Origin: an uncultured Muribaculaceae bacterium
GTDB lineage: Bacteria > Bacteroidota > Bacteroidia > Bacteroidales > Muribaculaceae
NCBI GenBank assembly: GCA_910579105.1
Contig: CAJTRT010000007.1
Location: forward strand, 1-64,000
Direction of reading: 5' to 3'
Length of the DNA stretch: 64,000 bases
The notes beneath the pieces were generated by a model, which saw nothing but the letters and a program-made list of their open reading frames with translations, made no database searches and was not told the origin of the DNA. Both the position numbers and the translations under genes were made by a program. Positions 43,901 to 52,732 of this stretch are shown here, in pieces. Numbering within the stretch: the stretch's first letter is position 1; the number at the start of each line of letters is the position of its first letter.

Positions 43901-45010
43901 ACCGGCTGCGGCATCCCCCCCGACAAGCTGCCCGACATATTCACACGCTTCTACAAGGTGAACGACCGCGCCGGCGGAAGCGGAATCGGGCTGTCGCTCG
44001 TCAAGCGCCTCGCGGAACTGCACCACGGCTCTATTTCAGTAGAAAGCGAACTCGGAGCCGGCACGAAATTCACCGTCACGATACCCGTGGGCGCCAGCGA
44101 GTACAGCCCGGAAGAACTCGCCGGGGAAACAGCGCGGGAAACCCAGCTCGCCGCTCAACTTCCCGCACCGCTCGACATCCCCGACCTCCCGGCCGATTCC
44201 GAAGGAGGCGACACTGACGCCGACGGCACTGCCGTACCCGCGTCGGCCGACAGCGAGCGCGAGACGGTCCTGGTGGTCGACGACAACCCCGACATCCTGA
44301 AATATATCTGCGAAAGCCTCGCGGAACGCTACAACGTGGTGCCGGCGGCTGACGGCGCAAAGGCGATACAGATTCTGACCAACCAGAACGTCGACCTGAT
44401 CATCACCGACATCATGATGCCCGACATCGACGGCGTGCAGCTATGCCGCACCGTGAAACGAAACCTGCGCACATCCCACATACCGGTCATAATGCTCTCG
44501 GCCAAGAGCGACGTCTCAGACCAGCTCGGAGGCTTCAAGGTCGGAGCCGACGACTATATCGCCAAACCATTCTCAATGGAGGTGCTCGCGTCGAAAATAC
44601 GCAACCAGCTGCGCACGCGGCGCCAGGCCATACGCCACTTCACCGACTCCGCCGAAATCAAGCCGGAGAGCGTGGCCCTGAACCCGCTCGACGAGGAATT
44701 CCTCAAAAAGGCAATGGCCGTTATGGAAAAACACCTCGACGACTCGGAATTCTCGACCGACGCCTTCGCCGGAGAGATGTGCATGAGCCGCTCCAACCTC
44801 CACCTGAAAATGAAAGCCCTCACCGGCGAGTCGACCAACGAGTTCATACGACGCTTCCGACTGCGCCGCGCCATGGAGCTGCTCAAAACCGGCCGCTACA
44901 ACATCTCACAGGTAAGCGCGATGGTGGGCTACGGAACCCCGTCGTATTTCGCCACCTCTTTCAAGAAGTTCTTCGGCGAACTCCCTTCGGCCTTCCTTAA
45001 AAACGACTGA
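40994..45010 (+). CDS. Hybrid two-component system regulator (HTCS)
   Basis: A 1338-residue one-protein signalling system. A signal peptide is followed by two Reg_prop beta-propellers (about 20-690; repeats like DGYMWIATPDGLNRYDGYSF and GRVWVGTFNGLDILD) and a Y_Y_Y domain (about 690-760) forming the periplasmic sensor. One membrane helix (about 764-786, WWARLLFILLAAGAVTAVFA) leads to a histidine kinase with His821 in NMSHELRTPLTL, an ATPase domain (DTGCGIPPDK, GSGIGLSLVK), a receiver with phospho-acceptor Asp1139 (LIITDIMMPDIDG) and an AraC-type DNA-binding end (FAGEMCMSRSNLHLKMKALT). HTCS sensors bind unsaturated oligosaccharides and activate the neighbouring PUL. It should control the heparinase and GH88 genes. 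Confidence 0.96.
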   Translation: MKRIIAATLILIAYSAFAAVHTDLKFKQIGISQGLSHATVSAIGQDADGYMWIATPDGLNRYDGYSFRIYRHEPGNPASLADNAVKRLQFDNAGTMWVSGANSLSHYDKSTDSFDNHYFDGKGTITDFLPVDADRILVGTTTGIHTFDPSSGQFSEGFAGNTCAKSVASLSRGENNIYIATEKEGLLRLSLTDNSLSPILLPGNPQVAQTLPDGNSLLVATEGSGLLRIDPASGRVTASYRSGGPEGLRSDYVRSIAHDNQGRVWVGTFNGLDILDTERKRFSHYDATSQSSENLSHTSVRRIFADRQGGMWLGTFFGGLNYYHPLKNQFQTLRHSPVRPSLNDNVIGAITEDAGHTLWIATNNGGINLYNPADDSYRHITMADGLGSNDVKAIYIDEKAGKVYVGSHLGGLNVIDKRTGCVSSPTDVPTNIYAILPARKAGHLWFATLDRLVLYDTAGGASVSMPTNGLRRITDLYRDRDGVLWVSGEDGVTAFDEDAESRLTPLKNLPPEITGYRGGVNNVYLSRDGENFYISTNDGLLRYNAAQDSVTRYATSQGMPNDIVYGVLEDANGNLWCATNFGLAFLNPSTGSIRAYSDRDGLQSNQFNRKSFLRSSSGYLYFGGINGLTFFNPSVLESNPYSPAPIISGLRLFNHPVTPGDGTGLLERSVAETEKITFGSDQTVFSIDFTVLNYVAGSHNSFSYKLEGLDNQWTTIDGPGSVTYSNLPAGDYRFLLRAANNDGVWCEEITGLDITIMPKWYNRWWARLLFILLAAGAVTAVFALFWRRKARRERERLARLDSERQKELNEMKVRFFINMSHELRTPLTLILLPIQELLQRATDRKTAQKLTIVKNNAERILRIVNQLLDYRRAEMGMFKLKAEPVVVNDLLRKIFNNYEYQADRRGINYTLDSTLPDTPALCDPQYIELICNNLISNAFKYTPKGQSISVALAAGGDAARPELILTVADTGCGIPPDKLPDIFTRFYKVNDRAGGSGIGLSLVKRLAELHHGSISVESELGAGTKFTVTIPVGASEYSPEELAGETARETQLAAQLPAPLDIPDLPADSEGGDTDADGTAVPASADSERETVLVVDDNPDILKYICESLAERYNVVPAADGAKAIQILTNQNVDLIITDIMMPDIDGVQLCRTVKRNLRTSHIPVIMLSAKSDVSDQLGGFKVGADDYIAKPFSMEVLASKIRNQLRTRRQAIRHFTDSAEIKPESVALNPLDEEFLKKAMAVMEKHLDDSEFSTDAFAGEMCMSRSNLHLKMKALTGESTNEFIRRFRLRRAMELLKTGRYNISQVSAMVGYGTPSYFATSFKKFFGELPSAFLKND

Positions 45011-45129
45011 TTCCACCCCCCGGATACCGCCCTGGAAGCCATACGGCCCACCTGAAAAGAAACGACTGCACATTTTTAGCCTCTTTTTAGCCAATATCGC
45101 AAGCCGCCGCGCCCCTGTTGCTACTCCCC

Positions 45130-45173
45130 GCGACATATAAGGCAGTGACGGCGGCAGTTTCGACGTAAATTCG
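45130..45173 (+). promoter_or_regulatory. GH88 promoter with TATGTCGC-type site
   Basis: TAAATTCG (45166-45173) is a -7 box 40 bases before the GH88 ATG, without a proper -33. The 8-mer TATGTCGC seen at the heparinase promoter occurs here inverted (45130-45137), about 30 bases upstream of the -7 box. Confidence 0.4.
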
Positions 45174-45212
45174 CGATAGTTAAACTACACGAAACCGCAA
45201 CCACGAAATAGC

Positions 45213-46502
45213 ATGAAAAAACTTCTCCCCATCGCGATCAGTCTTTTCGCGGCGGCAATCCCGGCGGCCGCCGCCGACTGGACCGCCGCTCCCGCCGCCG
45301 CGGCCGCCGACCAGCTCGCCTTCCAGGCCGACCAGATAACGGAACCCGGCAAATTTCCACGGGCGCTGTTCACCGACTACTCCATACCGCAGGTGGCATA
45401 CCATCTCGAACGCGAACCCAAGGATTTCTACCCCCAGATCGAGCTGCGCAAGCACCCCGACCTGTCGAACTACATGACGGTACGCTATGGCGACTACTCC
45501 GACTGGACTTCGGGCTTCTTCCCCGGCTCGCTCTGGCTCGCCTACGAACTGACCGGCCGCAACGACATCAAGGACAGGGCCGCGAAGGTCACCAACCAGC
45601 TCCTCCCGGTGTCGCACATGACCACCACGCATGACCTCGGCTTCATGGTCAATTGTTCCTACGGAAACGCCCTGCGCCTGGCGCCCAACGACTCAATCAA
45701 AGAGGTGATCGTACGCACCGCCGACAACCTCATCAGCCGCTTCGATCCCAAAGTCGGATGCATACGCTCCTGGGACTTCGGCCCATGGAACTACCCGGTG
45801 ATCATCGACAACATGATGAACCTGCAGCTTCTCTTCAACGCCTCGCGCCTGACCGGCGACAGCAAGTACCGCGACATCGCCCTGACCCACGCCGACAAGA
45901 CGCTCAAATGCCACTTCCGCCCCGACTACACCTGCTACCACGTCGTGAGCTACACTCCCGACGGACAGATCGAGAGCCGCGGCACCTTCCAAGGGAAGTC
46001 TGACGACTCGGCATGGGCCCGCGGACAGGCCTGGGCGCTATACGGCTACACCGAGTGCTTCCGCGAGAGCGGCAAGAAGGAATACCTCGACCAGGCACGA
46101 GCCGTCGCCGCCATGATCATGAAGCGCAACGTCGCTCCCGACCTCGTGCCCTACTGGGACTTCGACGCCCGCGACGCGGCCGACTCCCCGCGCGACGCAT
46201 CGGCCGGAGCGCTCTACGCCTCCGCCCTGATCGAACTGAGCACACTCGTGCCCGAAAAGGAAGGAAAGCCCTACCGCAAATATGCCGAGAAGATTCTCCG
46301 CGCCCTCGCCACCCCCGCCTACACAGCCAAACTCGGGGAGAACGGCGGCTTCGTGCTGATGCACTCAACTGGCTCCCTCCCCCACGGTTCGGAAATAGAC
46401 ACCCCCCTGAGCTACGCCGACTACTACTATCTCGAGGCCCTGCTGCGCCTGCGCCGGGTAAACAACGGCCTTCCCGCCGCCGACTGGGCCTCAATAAAAT
46501 GA
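45213..46502 (+). CDS. GH88 unsaturated glucuronyl hydrolase
   Basis: A 429-residue periplasmic enzyme (signal peptide MKKLLPIAISLFAAAIPAAA) that removes the 4,5-unsaturated uronic acid left by the lyases. The (alpha/alpha)6 barrel family motifs are GDYSDWTSGFFPGSLWLAYE, THDLGFMVNCSYGN with Asp141, YPVIIDNMMNLQLLF with Asp199, and DDSAWARGQAWALYGYTECF. Asp141 and Asp199 correspond in order and approximate spacing to Asp88 and Asp149 of the Bacillus enzyme. The genes for beta-elimination and for its product-removing enzyme are thus in one locus. It has its own promoter and a terminator downstream. Confidence 0.93.
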   Translation: MKKLLPIAISLFAAAIPAAAADWTAAPAAAAADQLAFQADQITEPGKFPRALFTDYSIPQVAYHLEREPKDFYPQIELRKHPDLSNYMTVRYGDYSDWTSGFFPGSLWLAYELTGRNDIKDRAAKVTNQLLPVSHMTTTHDLGFMVNCSYGNALRLAPNDSIKEVIVRTADNLISRFDPKVGCIRSWDFGPWNYPVIIDNMMNLQLLFNASRLTGDSKYRDIALTHADKTLKCHFRPDYTCYHVVSYTPDGQIESRGTFQGKSDDSAWARGQAWALYGYTECFRESGKKEYLDQARAVAAMIMKRNVAPDLVPYWDFDARDAADSPRDASAGALYASALIELSTLVPEKEGKPYRKYAEKILRALATPAYTAKLGENGGFVLMHSTGSLPHGSEIDTPLSYADYYYLEALLRLRRVNNGLPAADWASIK

Positions 46503-46569
46503 TAATTCGACATTGAGTTCCACGGCATAAGGAAATTAATAAGGATATTGTGTGTTAAAATAACCCCAA

Positions 46570-46604
46570 GGGTCGGATACCGAATTCGGTATCCGACCCT
46601 TTTT
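46570..46604 (+). terminator. Terminator after GH88
   Basis: A perfect 30-bp palindrome (46570-46599, GGGTCGGATACCGAA and its complement) is followed by TTTTT (46600-46604). It marks the right boundary of the PUL. Confidence 0.9.
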
Positions 46605-46654
46605 CCATCTCCGGGTGTTATACTTACGACGATGTTTCAACGACAAGGGATGAT

Positions 46655-47788
46655 ATGCGTACGCCGCGGCCATACACGTTCGACAGGGTGGTGAGGATTC
46701 TCGCCACAATCGCCATGATCGCCGCAGCGGTCTGGCTGATAAACGTTCTCGCCAACGTGCTGCTCCCGTTCTGTCTCGCGTGCCTGATCGCCTACATACT
46801 CGAACCTGTGGTCGACTTCGCGCAACGGCTGCTACACATAAAAGGGCGGGTAATACCGATTTTCCTGACCCTGGCGGTCGTAACCGCCGTGTTGGTCGGG
46901 TTGGGCTACCTCGTGGTTCCGTCAGCCGTCCGGGAGCTGCAACAGCTCGAAGCGATGGTTAGGTCCGACCCGCACGCCAGGGGAAGCACACCGTTCATCC
47001 CCGACGACATCGTGCGCACCATCACCGACTACCTCGCCTCTATCAATCTGACACAGATACTTGAAGACAGCCATCTTCGCACTCTGCTCTCCACAGGCGG
47101 CTCATTCCTGTCGGCGGCTCTCGACTTCCTGCTCCACACTATCGAATGGCTCCTGACATTCATCTACGTGGTCTTCATACTTCTCGACTACCAGCACCTG
47201 ATGAAAGGATTCCGGCTGTTGGTGCCTCCCAAATACCGCCCTATGGCCTACAAGGTCGGCGACGACATAAAGGACAGCATGAACCGCTATTTCCGCGGAC
47301 AGGCGCTAATAGCCCTCTGCGCCGCGGTGTTCTACTGCATCGGATTCTCAATCGTCGGCATACCTATGGCAGTCGTGCTCGGCCTGCTCGTCGGGGTACT
47401 GTACCTGATTCCTTATTTCCAGTATGTCACCCTCATCCCGGTAGCCGCCGTTTGCTTCATCTCCTCGATGTCAGGCGACGTCGGCTTCTGGTCGGAATTC
47501 GGCAAATGCCTGCTGGTCTACGTCGTCAGCCAGGGAATCTGCGACTATATCCTTACCCCGAAAATCATGGGTAAGACCATGGGGCTGAATCCCGCCATAA
47601 TACTCCTATCCCTCTCCGTGTGGGGGACCCTGCTGGGACTCATCGGCATGATCATAGCCCTGCCGGTCACCACCCTCCTGCTCTCCTACTACCAGCAGTA
47701 CGTCATCAACCGCCCCGACGTTCCCCCCGAAGAGAAAACCCAGACCGTCGACACCCTCAACGACATCACCAACGCCGGCAAAAACTAA
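46655..47788 (+). CDS. AI-2E family transporter
   Basis: A 377-residue polytopic membrane protein of the AI-2E/PerM exporter-like family, with about eight hydrophobic helices. Typical features are the N-terminal pair ending in FCLACLIAYILEPVVDFAQR, the central cytosolic stretch (about 90-155), FRGQALIALCAAVFYCIGFS, GVLYLIPYFQYVTLI and DYILTPKIMGKTMGLNPAII. Members have been linked to autoinducer-2 export and Na+/H+ exchange. The substrate here is unknown. The stop codon overlaps the convergent aminotransferase stop by four bases. Confidence 0.88.
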   Translation: MRTPRPYTFDRVVRILATIAMIAAAVWLINVLANVLLPFCLACLIAYILEPVVDFAQRLLHIKGRVIPIFLTLAVVTAVLVGLGYLVVPSAVRELQQLEAMVRSDPHARGSTPFIPDDIVRTITDYLASINLTQILEDSHLRTLLSTGGSFLSAALDFLLHTIEWLLTFIYVVFILLDYQHLMKGFRLLVPPKYRPMAYKVGDDIKDSMNRYFRGQALIALCAAVFYCIGFSIVGIPMAVVLGLLVGVLYLIPYFQYVTLIPVAAVCFISSMSGDVGFWSEFGKCLLVYVVSQGICDYILTPKIMGKTMGLNPAIILLSLSVWGTLLGLIGMIIALPVTTLLLSYYQQYVINRPDVPPEEKTQTVDTLNDITNAGKN

Positions 47789-48909
47789 CCGTTGTATGCG
47801 GCGAGGATGGAGGCGATTTCGGCGGCATCGGCCGGGGTGGTGGTGCGGGTTATCGGAAGGGAGAGGCAGCCGGAGGCGACGCGCTCGGTGACGGGGAACG
47901 AACAGCCGCGGAAATCCGCCTCATAGCATGGCTGGCGATGGGGAGGGGTGGCGTAATGGATGTCATACCCTACACCGTTGTCGCGCAGATGGGTTTCAAG
48001 CGACTGACGGTCGGCGGCCAGCACGACAAACTGGTGGAATACGTGTTCCTCCGGGTCGGCGGGGAGTTCCGGCAGCATCAACGCGTCAGACGATAGCACC
48101 GCTCCGAGGTATATCCGGGCGAGCTGGCGGCGGCGCTCGTTCTCCTCGGCGGTATGCGGCAGCTTCACACGCAGGAAAGCGGCCTGCAAAGGATCGAGGC
48201 GGCAGTTGAAGCCGCGGTAGATGTTGTGATAGCGGCGGTCCGAGCCGTAGTTGGCCAAGGCCCTGACAGCCCGGGCGAGACGCTCGTCGGAGGTCGTCAC
48301 GGCACCGGCGTCACCAAGCGCCCCTACATTTTTCGTGGGGTAGAAACTGAACGCCGCGGCGTCACCCAGAGATCCCGTCATCCGGCCGCGCCATTTGGCG
48401 CCGATCGCCTGGGCGTTATCCTCGATCACCTTCAGACCGAACTCCCGCGCCACGGCTTCAAGCTCTTCATTCCAGACGACGCGTCCATAGAGGTGCACCG
48501 CCATGATTCCACGGGTGCGAGGAGTGACCGCGCCGCGGAGCAGCGAGGTGTCCATGTTCAGCGTGGATAAGTCGGCATCGACAAGTACCGGCCTCAGCCC
48601 CGCGTCGGATATGGCGAGCACCGAGGCCACATAGGTATTGGCCGGGACGAGAATTTCGTCGCCGGGAACCATTTCCCCCATCCCGACATAGGCCCTTAGA
48701 ATCAGCCGCAAAGCGTCGAGGCCGTTGCTCACGCCGACGGCGAACCGGGTGCCGGTCATCGCGGCGAGTTCCGCCTCGAAAGCCTCGCACTCCGAGCCTC
48801 CGACATACCGTCCGGAAACAACCACTCTGGCCGCGGCCGCCTGAAGCTCTCCCATATACGGAGCATTGACATCGGCGAGATCAAGAAACGGATAACGGAT
48901 TTGTGCCAT
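47785..48909 (-). CDS. DegT/DnrJ/EryC1 sugar aminotransferase (FdtB-like)
   Basis: A 374-residue PLP enzyme that aminates a dTDP-keto-sugar. The PLP lysine is Lys193 in FSFYPTKNVGALGDAGAV. Other marks are FAVGVSNGLDALRLIL, LVPANTYVASVLAI, VHLYGRV, VIEDNAQAIGA and RGFNCRLDPLQAAFLRVKLP. The sequence pattern is closest in memory to FdtB/QdtB enzymes making 3-amino-3,6-dideoxyhexoses. With rmlB and rmlA it would make a dTDP-amino sugar for surface glycans. The 3,4-ketoisomerase (FdtA/QdtA) usually needed is not in the window. It lies six bases after rmlA. Confidence 0.88.
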   Translation of the reverse strand: MAQIRYPFLDLADVNAPYMGELQAAAARVVVSGRYVGGSECEAFEAELAAMTGTRFAVGVSNGLDALRLILRAYVGMGEMVPGDEILVPANTYVASVLAISDAGLRPVLVDADLSTLNMDTSLLRGAVTPRTRGIMAVHLYGRVVWNEELEAVAREFGLKVIEDNAQAIGAKWRGRMTGSLGDAAAFSFYPTKNVGALGDAGAVTTSDERLARAVRALANYGSDRRYHNIYRGFNCRLDPLQAAFLRVKLPHTAEENERRRQLARIYLGAVLSSDALMLPELPADPEEHVFHQFVVLAADRQSLETHLRDNGVGYDIHYATPPHRQPCYEADFRGCSFPVTERVASGCLSLPITRTTTPADAAEIASILAAYNG

Positions 48910-48915
48910 AGCGAT

Positions 48916-49794
48916 TCAATAGTTTGACGCGAGGTTCGACAGATACTGGCCGTAGGCGGTATTCGCCATCCCGTCGGCCATGGAACGGAGCTGTTCCCGG
49001 GTTATGAAACCCTTGCGGAAAGCCACCTCCTCAAGGGCAGCCACCTGCAACGCCTGCCGTCTCTCGATTGCCTGGATAAAGCTCGAGGCCTCCATCAGCG
49101 AGTCGACAGTGCCGGTGTCGAGCCACGCGAAACCGCGGCCGAACCGCTCGACAGCCAGACGGCCGGCTTTCAGGTAATAACCGTTGACGGAAGTGATCTC
49201 CAGCTCGCCGCGGGCCGACGGACGCACCGCCGCGGCCACATCCGCCACATCCGCCGGATAGAAATACAGCCCCGTGACAGCCAGGTTGGAGTCGGGCTTT
49301 GATGGCTTTTCCACAATCGCGACAGGGTTGGCATCGGAATCAAGGCTCACCACCCCGTAGCGCTCGGGATCGGCTACCGGATAGGCGAAAACAACAGCCT
49401 TACGCTCTTCGGCGACACGCCGTTTGGCGTCGGCAAGCATCGCTGAAAAACCCTGGCCGTAGAAGATGTTGTCGCCAAGCACAAGGCACGCGTCGTCGCC
49501 GGCAAGGAAGTCGCGGCCTATGATGAACGCCTGCGCGAGCCCTTCGGGGCGTGGTTGCTCGGCATACTCGAAACGCACCCCAAGGCGCTCGCCGCTGCCG
49601 AAAAGCCGCCTGAACGCGGGGAGGTCGTCGGGGGTCGAAATTATCAGTATGTCGCTGATGCCGGCAAGCATAAGCACCGAGACGGGATAATATATCATCG
49701 GCTTGTCGTAGACCGGCAGAAGCTGCTTCGACACCCCGAGCGTCATAGGATGGAGACGCGTGCCGGCTCCGCCGGCAAGAACTATTCCCTTCAT
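48916..49794 (-). CDS. rmlA: Glucose-1-phosphate thymidylyltransferase
   Basis: A 292-residue enzyme making dTDP-glucose from glucose-1-phosphate and dTTP. ATG 49794 is chosen because the product then begins MKGIVLAGGAGTRLHPMTLG, as in the family, and it overlaps the rmlB stop as ATGA. Further motifs are SKQLLPVYDKPMIYYPVSVL, LVLGDNIFYGQGFS, VVSLDSDANPVAIVEKP, TGLYFYPADV and AWLDTGTVDSLMEAS. Length is normal. It is the second gene of the dTDP-sugar operon. Confidence 0.95.
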   Translation of the reverse strand: MKGIVLAGGAGTRLHPMTLGVSKQLLPVYDKPMIYYPVSVLMLAGISDILIISTPDDLPAFRRLFGSGERLGVRFEYAEQPRPEGLAQAFIIGRDFLAGDDACLVLGDNIFYGQGFSAMLADAKRRVAEERKAVVFAYPVADPERYGVVSLDSDANPVAIVEKPSKPDSNLAVTGLYFYPADVADVAAAVRPSARGELEITSVNGYYLKAGRLAVERFGRGFAWLDTGTVDSLMEASSFIQAIERRQALQVAALEEVAFRKGFITREQLRSMADGMANTAYGQYLSNLASNY

Positions 49795-50963
49795 CGTCCG
49801 GCAGCGTTGCGGAGCGCTGCCGGGGCCCACTCCGGGTTATCGAGATACCATTTGACAGTCTCACGGATCCCCTCGCTGAAAGGGGTCTCGGGATACCACC
49901 CGAGGGTGGTGGCGATTTTCTCGGGATCAATGGCATAGCGCATGTCGTGGCCCGGTCGGTCGGCGACGTATTCAATCATGTCCTCCCCTATTTTTTCCGG
50001 ATCGACAGCGAGGAGCGCCCGGTAGCGCGGCTCGCCGAGAGCCAGTTCCCTGACGATCTCCAACATCCGCCTCACGATGGATATGTTCTGCTCCTCGTTG
50101 AAGCCGCCGATATTGTAGACCTCGCCCTCGGCGCCTTCGCGGAGCACCATGTCGACGGCCTTGCAGTGGTCCTCGACATAAAGCCAGTCGCGCACATTCT
50201 CGCCACGGGCGTAGACCGGGATTCTCTCCCCCCGCGCGATTCTCGTCAGCGCCAGGGGAATCAGCTTTTCCGGAAACTGGTAAGGGCCGTAGTTGTTGCT
50301 GCACCGCGTTATGTTGACCGGCAGCCCGTAAGTCTCGCGGTAGGCGAGGGTCATAAGGTCAGCCGAGGTCTTCGACGCGGAATACGGCGAGCGCGGGCTC
50401 AGAGGGGTAGCTTCTGTGAAAAGACCCGAGCCGAACGTCTTCAGGTCAGAGCGCCCCTTGGCAACGGCCTCGACTGCCGCTGAGAGCTCGAGCGGCCCCG
50501 GTTCTCCCGGGTCGCGGGGGAGCGAGCCATACACCTCGTCGGTCGATATTTGCAGGAACCTCTTGCCCTCGCGGTAGCAGGGGCGTCCGTCAGCGTCTTT
50601 GCCGTCAGCCCATGCCCTCCGGCAACATTCAAGCAGGTTGAATGTGCCCAGCACATTGGTTTCCAGAAACACCTCAGGGTTCTCTATCGAGCGGTCGACG
50701 TGACTTTCGGCAGCGAAATTCACCACGAAGTCGGGATCCTCCTCACCAAGCAGGGACGATACCAGGGCCTTGTCCCCTATGTCCCCCTTGACGAACCTGA
50801 AATTCGGCAGCCCCGCCTCTGCGGCGAGGTTGGCCTCGTTGCCGGCATAGGTCAGAGCGTCAAGCACAACGACACGCGCTCCCGCCCCATGGACTTTGAA
50901 TATGTATTTCACGAAGTTGGAGCCGATAAAGCCGGCGCCCCCCGTCACAAGGTAAGTTTTCAT
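49791..50963 (-). CDS. rmlB: dTDP-glucose 4,6-dehydratase
   Basis: A 390-residue short-chain dehydrogenase-type enzyme that converts dTDP-glucose to the 4-keto-6-deoxy intermediate. NAD site TYLVTGGAGFIGSNFVKYIF, DALTYAGN, NFAAESHVDRSIE, STDEVYGSLP and the catalytic YSASK. Start ATG 50963 is preferred to the TTG one codon earlier. A central insertion (about 140-180, SLPRDPGEPGPLELSAAVEA) is longer than in enteric enzymes but common in Bacteroidetes. A TAACTTTG box (reverse, 50968-50975) ends only five bases before the ATG, suggesting a leaderless message. Confidence 0.95.
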   Translation of the reverse strand: MKTYLVTGGAGFIGSNFVKYIFKVHGAGARVVVLDALTYAGNEANLAAEAGLPNFRFVKGDIGDKALVSSLLGEEDPDFVVNFAAESHVDRSIENPEVFLETNVLGTFNLLECCRRAWADGKDADGRPCYREGKRFLQISTDEVYGSLPRDPGEPGPLELSAAVEAVAKGRSDLKTFGSGLFTEATPLSPRSPYSASKTSADLMTLAYRETYGLPVNITRCSNNYGPYQFPEKLIPLALTRIARGERIPVYARGENVRDWLYVEDHCKAVDMVLREGAEGEVYNIGGFNEEQNISIVRRMLEIVRELALGEPRYRALLAVDPEKIGEDMIEYVADRPGHDMRYAIDPEKIATTLGWYPETPFSEGIRETVKWYLDNPEWAPAALRNAAGR

Positions 50964-50988
50964 CAAGCAAAGTTACAAAATTTTTTCG

Positions 50989-50996
50989 TACATTCG
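50989..50996 (+). promoter_or_regulatory. Candidate -7 box for fumarase
   Basis: TACATTCG lies 31 bases before the fumarase ATG at 51028. No good -33 element is seen. The short divergent region (50964-51027) serves both fumarase and rmlB. Confidence 0.4.
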
Positions 50997-51027
50997 CGGT
51001 TAGATATATCAAATTACAAAGAAAGCT

Positions 51028-52677
51028 ATGGCTACCAAACCGTTTCACTACCAGAAGATGTTCCCCCTGGGACCTGACACTACTGAGTACTACCATCTTA
51101 CCTCGGACTACGTTAAAGTAGAGAACTGGGGAGGCCACGAATTCCTTGTCGTAGACCCCGAGGCGCTCCGCGTGCTGGCGCGCCAGGCCACCCACGACAA
51201 CGCGTTCATGCTCCGCCGGGAGCACAACCTGATGGTGGCCAAGATCCTCAACGACCCCGAGGCTTCCGACAACGACAAGTTCGTAGCTCTCACCATGCTG
51301 CGCAACGCCGAAATCGCAGCAAAAGGCCAGCTCCCGTTCTGCCAGGACACCGGCACCGCGATCGTCCACGGCGAGAAAGGACAACTCGTCTACACCGGTT
51401 GCGACGACGAGGAGATGCTCTCCCACGGCGTTTACGACACATACACCACCGACAACCTCCGCTACTCGCAGAACGCCCCGCTGAACATGTACGACGAGGT
51501 GAACACCGGGTGCAACCTCCCCGCGCAAATCGACATCCACGCCTCCGAAGGAGACGAGTACCACTTCGTGTTCGTGGCAAAGGGTGGCGGCTCGGCCAAC
51601 AAGACATACCTCTACCAGGAGACCAAAGCCATCATCAACCCCAAGACCCTGGTTCCCTTCCTGGTCGAGAAGATGAAGACCCTCGGCACGGCGGCATGCC
51701 CTCCTTACCATATCGCCTTCGTGATCGGCGGCACATCGGCTGAGAAGAACCTCGAAACGGTGAAGAAAGCCTCTATCAAATACTACGACAACCTCCCCTC
51801 AACCGGCAACGAATACGGCCGAGCCTTCCGCGACGTGGAGCTGGAAAAGGAACTCAAAAAGGCTTCGGAGGAAATCGGCCTCGGAGCGCAGTTCGGCGGC
51901 AAATACTACGCCCACGACATCCGCGTGATCCGTCTGCCGCGCCACGGCGCCTCCTGCCCCATCGGCATGGGCGTCAGCTGCTCGGCCGACCGCAACGTCA
52001 AGGCGAAAATCAACCGCGACGGCCTCTGGATCGAGAAGCTCGACTCCAACCCCGGCGAGCTTATTCCCGAAGAGATGCGCCAGGCCGGCGAGTCGAACGC
52101 CGTTGAGATCGACCTCAACCGCCCCATGGCCGAAGTGCTCGCCGAGCTCGACAAGTACCCCGTGGCCACCCGCCTCAACCTCCGCGGCACAATCATCGTG
52201 GGCCGCGACATCGCCCACGCCAAAATCAAGGAGCGCCTCGACGCCGGAGAGCCGATGCCGCAGTATCTCAAAGACCACCCCATCTACTACGCGGGCCCCG
52301 CCAAGACCCCCAAGGGGATGCCCTCCGGCTCGTTCGGCCCGACCACCGCGGGACGCATGGACCCCTACGTCGACCAGTTCCAGAAAGCCGGCGGCTCGAT
52401 GATCATGATCGCCAAGGGGAACCGCTCGCAGCAGGTGACCGACGCGTGCAAGAACAACGGCGGCTTCTACCTCGGCTCGATCGGCGGCCCCGCCGCGGTG
52501 CTGGCAAGCAACTCCATCAAGAAAGTAGAGCTGCTCGAATACCCCGAACTCGGCATGGAGGCCATCTGGAAAATTGAAGTGGAGAACTTCCCCGCCTTCA
52601 TACTTGTTGACAACAAGGGGAACGACTTCTTCAAGGAAATCCAGGCCAAGTGCGCCGCCTGCCCCATCGCTAAATAA
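51028..52677 (+). CDS. Class I fumarate hydratase
   Basis: A 549-residue iron-sulfur enzyme interconverting fumarate and malate, used in the reductive branch to succinate in gut Bacteroidales. The alpha-type domain has [20 protein letters not shown] (cluster Cys105), [13 protein letters not shown] and [20 protein letters not shown]. The beta-type domain (from about 370) has [40 protein letters not shown] and [20 protein letters not shown]. It is a fused single-chain enzyme of normal length and stands alone, divergent from rmlB. Confidence 0.94.
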   Translation: MATKPFHYQKMFPLGPDTTEYYHLTSDYVKVENWGGHEFLVVDPEALRVLARQATHDNAFMLRREHNLMVAKILNDPEASDNDKFVALTMLRNAEIAAKGQLPFCQDTGTAIVHGEKGQLVYTGCDDEEMLSHGVYDTYTTDNLRYSQNAPLNMYDEVNTGCNLPAQIDIHASEGDEYHFVFVAKGGGSANKTYLYQETKAIINPKTLVPFLVEKMKTLGTAACPPYHIAFVIGGTSAEKNLETVKKASIKYYDNLPSTGNEYGRAFRDVELEKELKKASEEIGLGAQFGGKYYAHDIRVIRLPRHGASCPIGMGVSCSADRNVKAKINRDGLWIEKLDSNPGELIPEEMRQAGESNAVEIDLNRPMAEVLAELDKYPVATRLNLRGTIIVGRDIAHAKIKERLDAGEPMPQYLKDHPIYYAGPAKTPKGMPSGSFGPTTAGRMDPYVDQFQKAGGSMIMIAKGNRSQQVTDACKNNGGFYLGSIGGPAAVLASNSIKKVELLEYPELGMEAIWKIEVENFPAFILVDNKGNDFFKEIQAKCAACPIAK

Positions 52678-52732
52678 AACAGGCTCAAACGCCTAAACCG
52701 TAAAACCACAAACCATACACAACAAATTCCTA

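Noticed and set aside
46655..47788. AI-2 quorum-sensing exporter as a firm function
   Set aside because: The family name is historical and members also act as ion antiporters, and there is no luxS or lsr context here.
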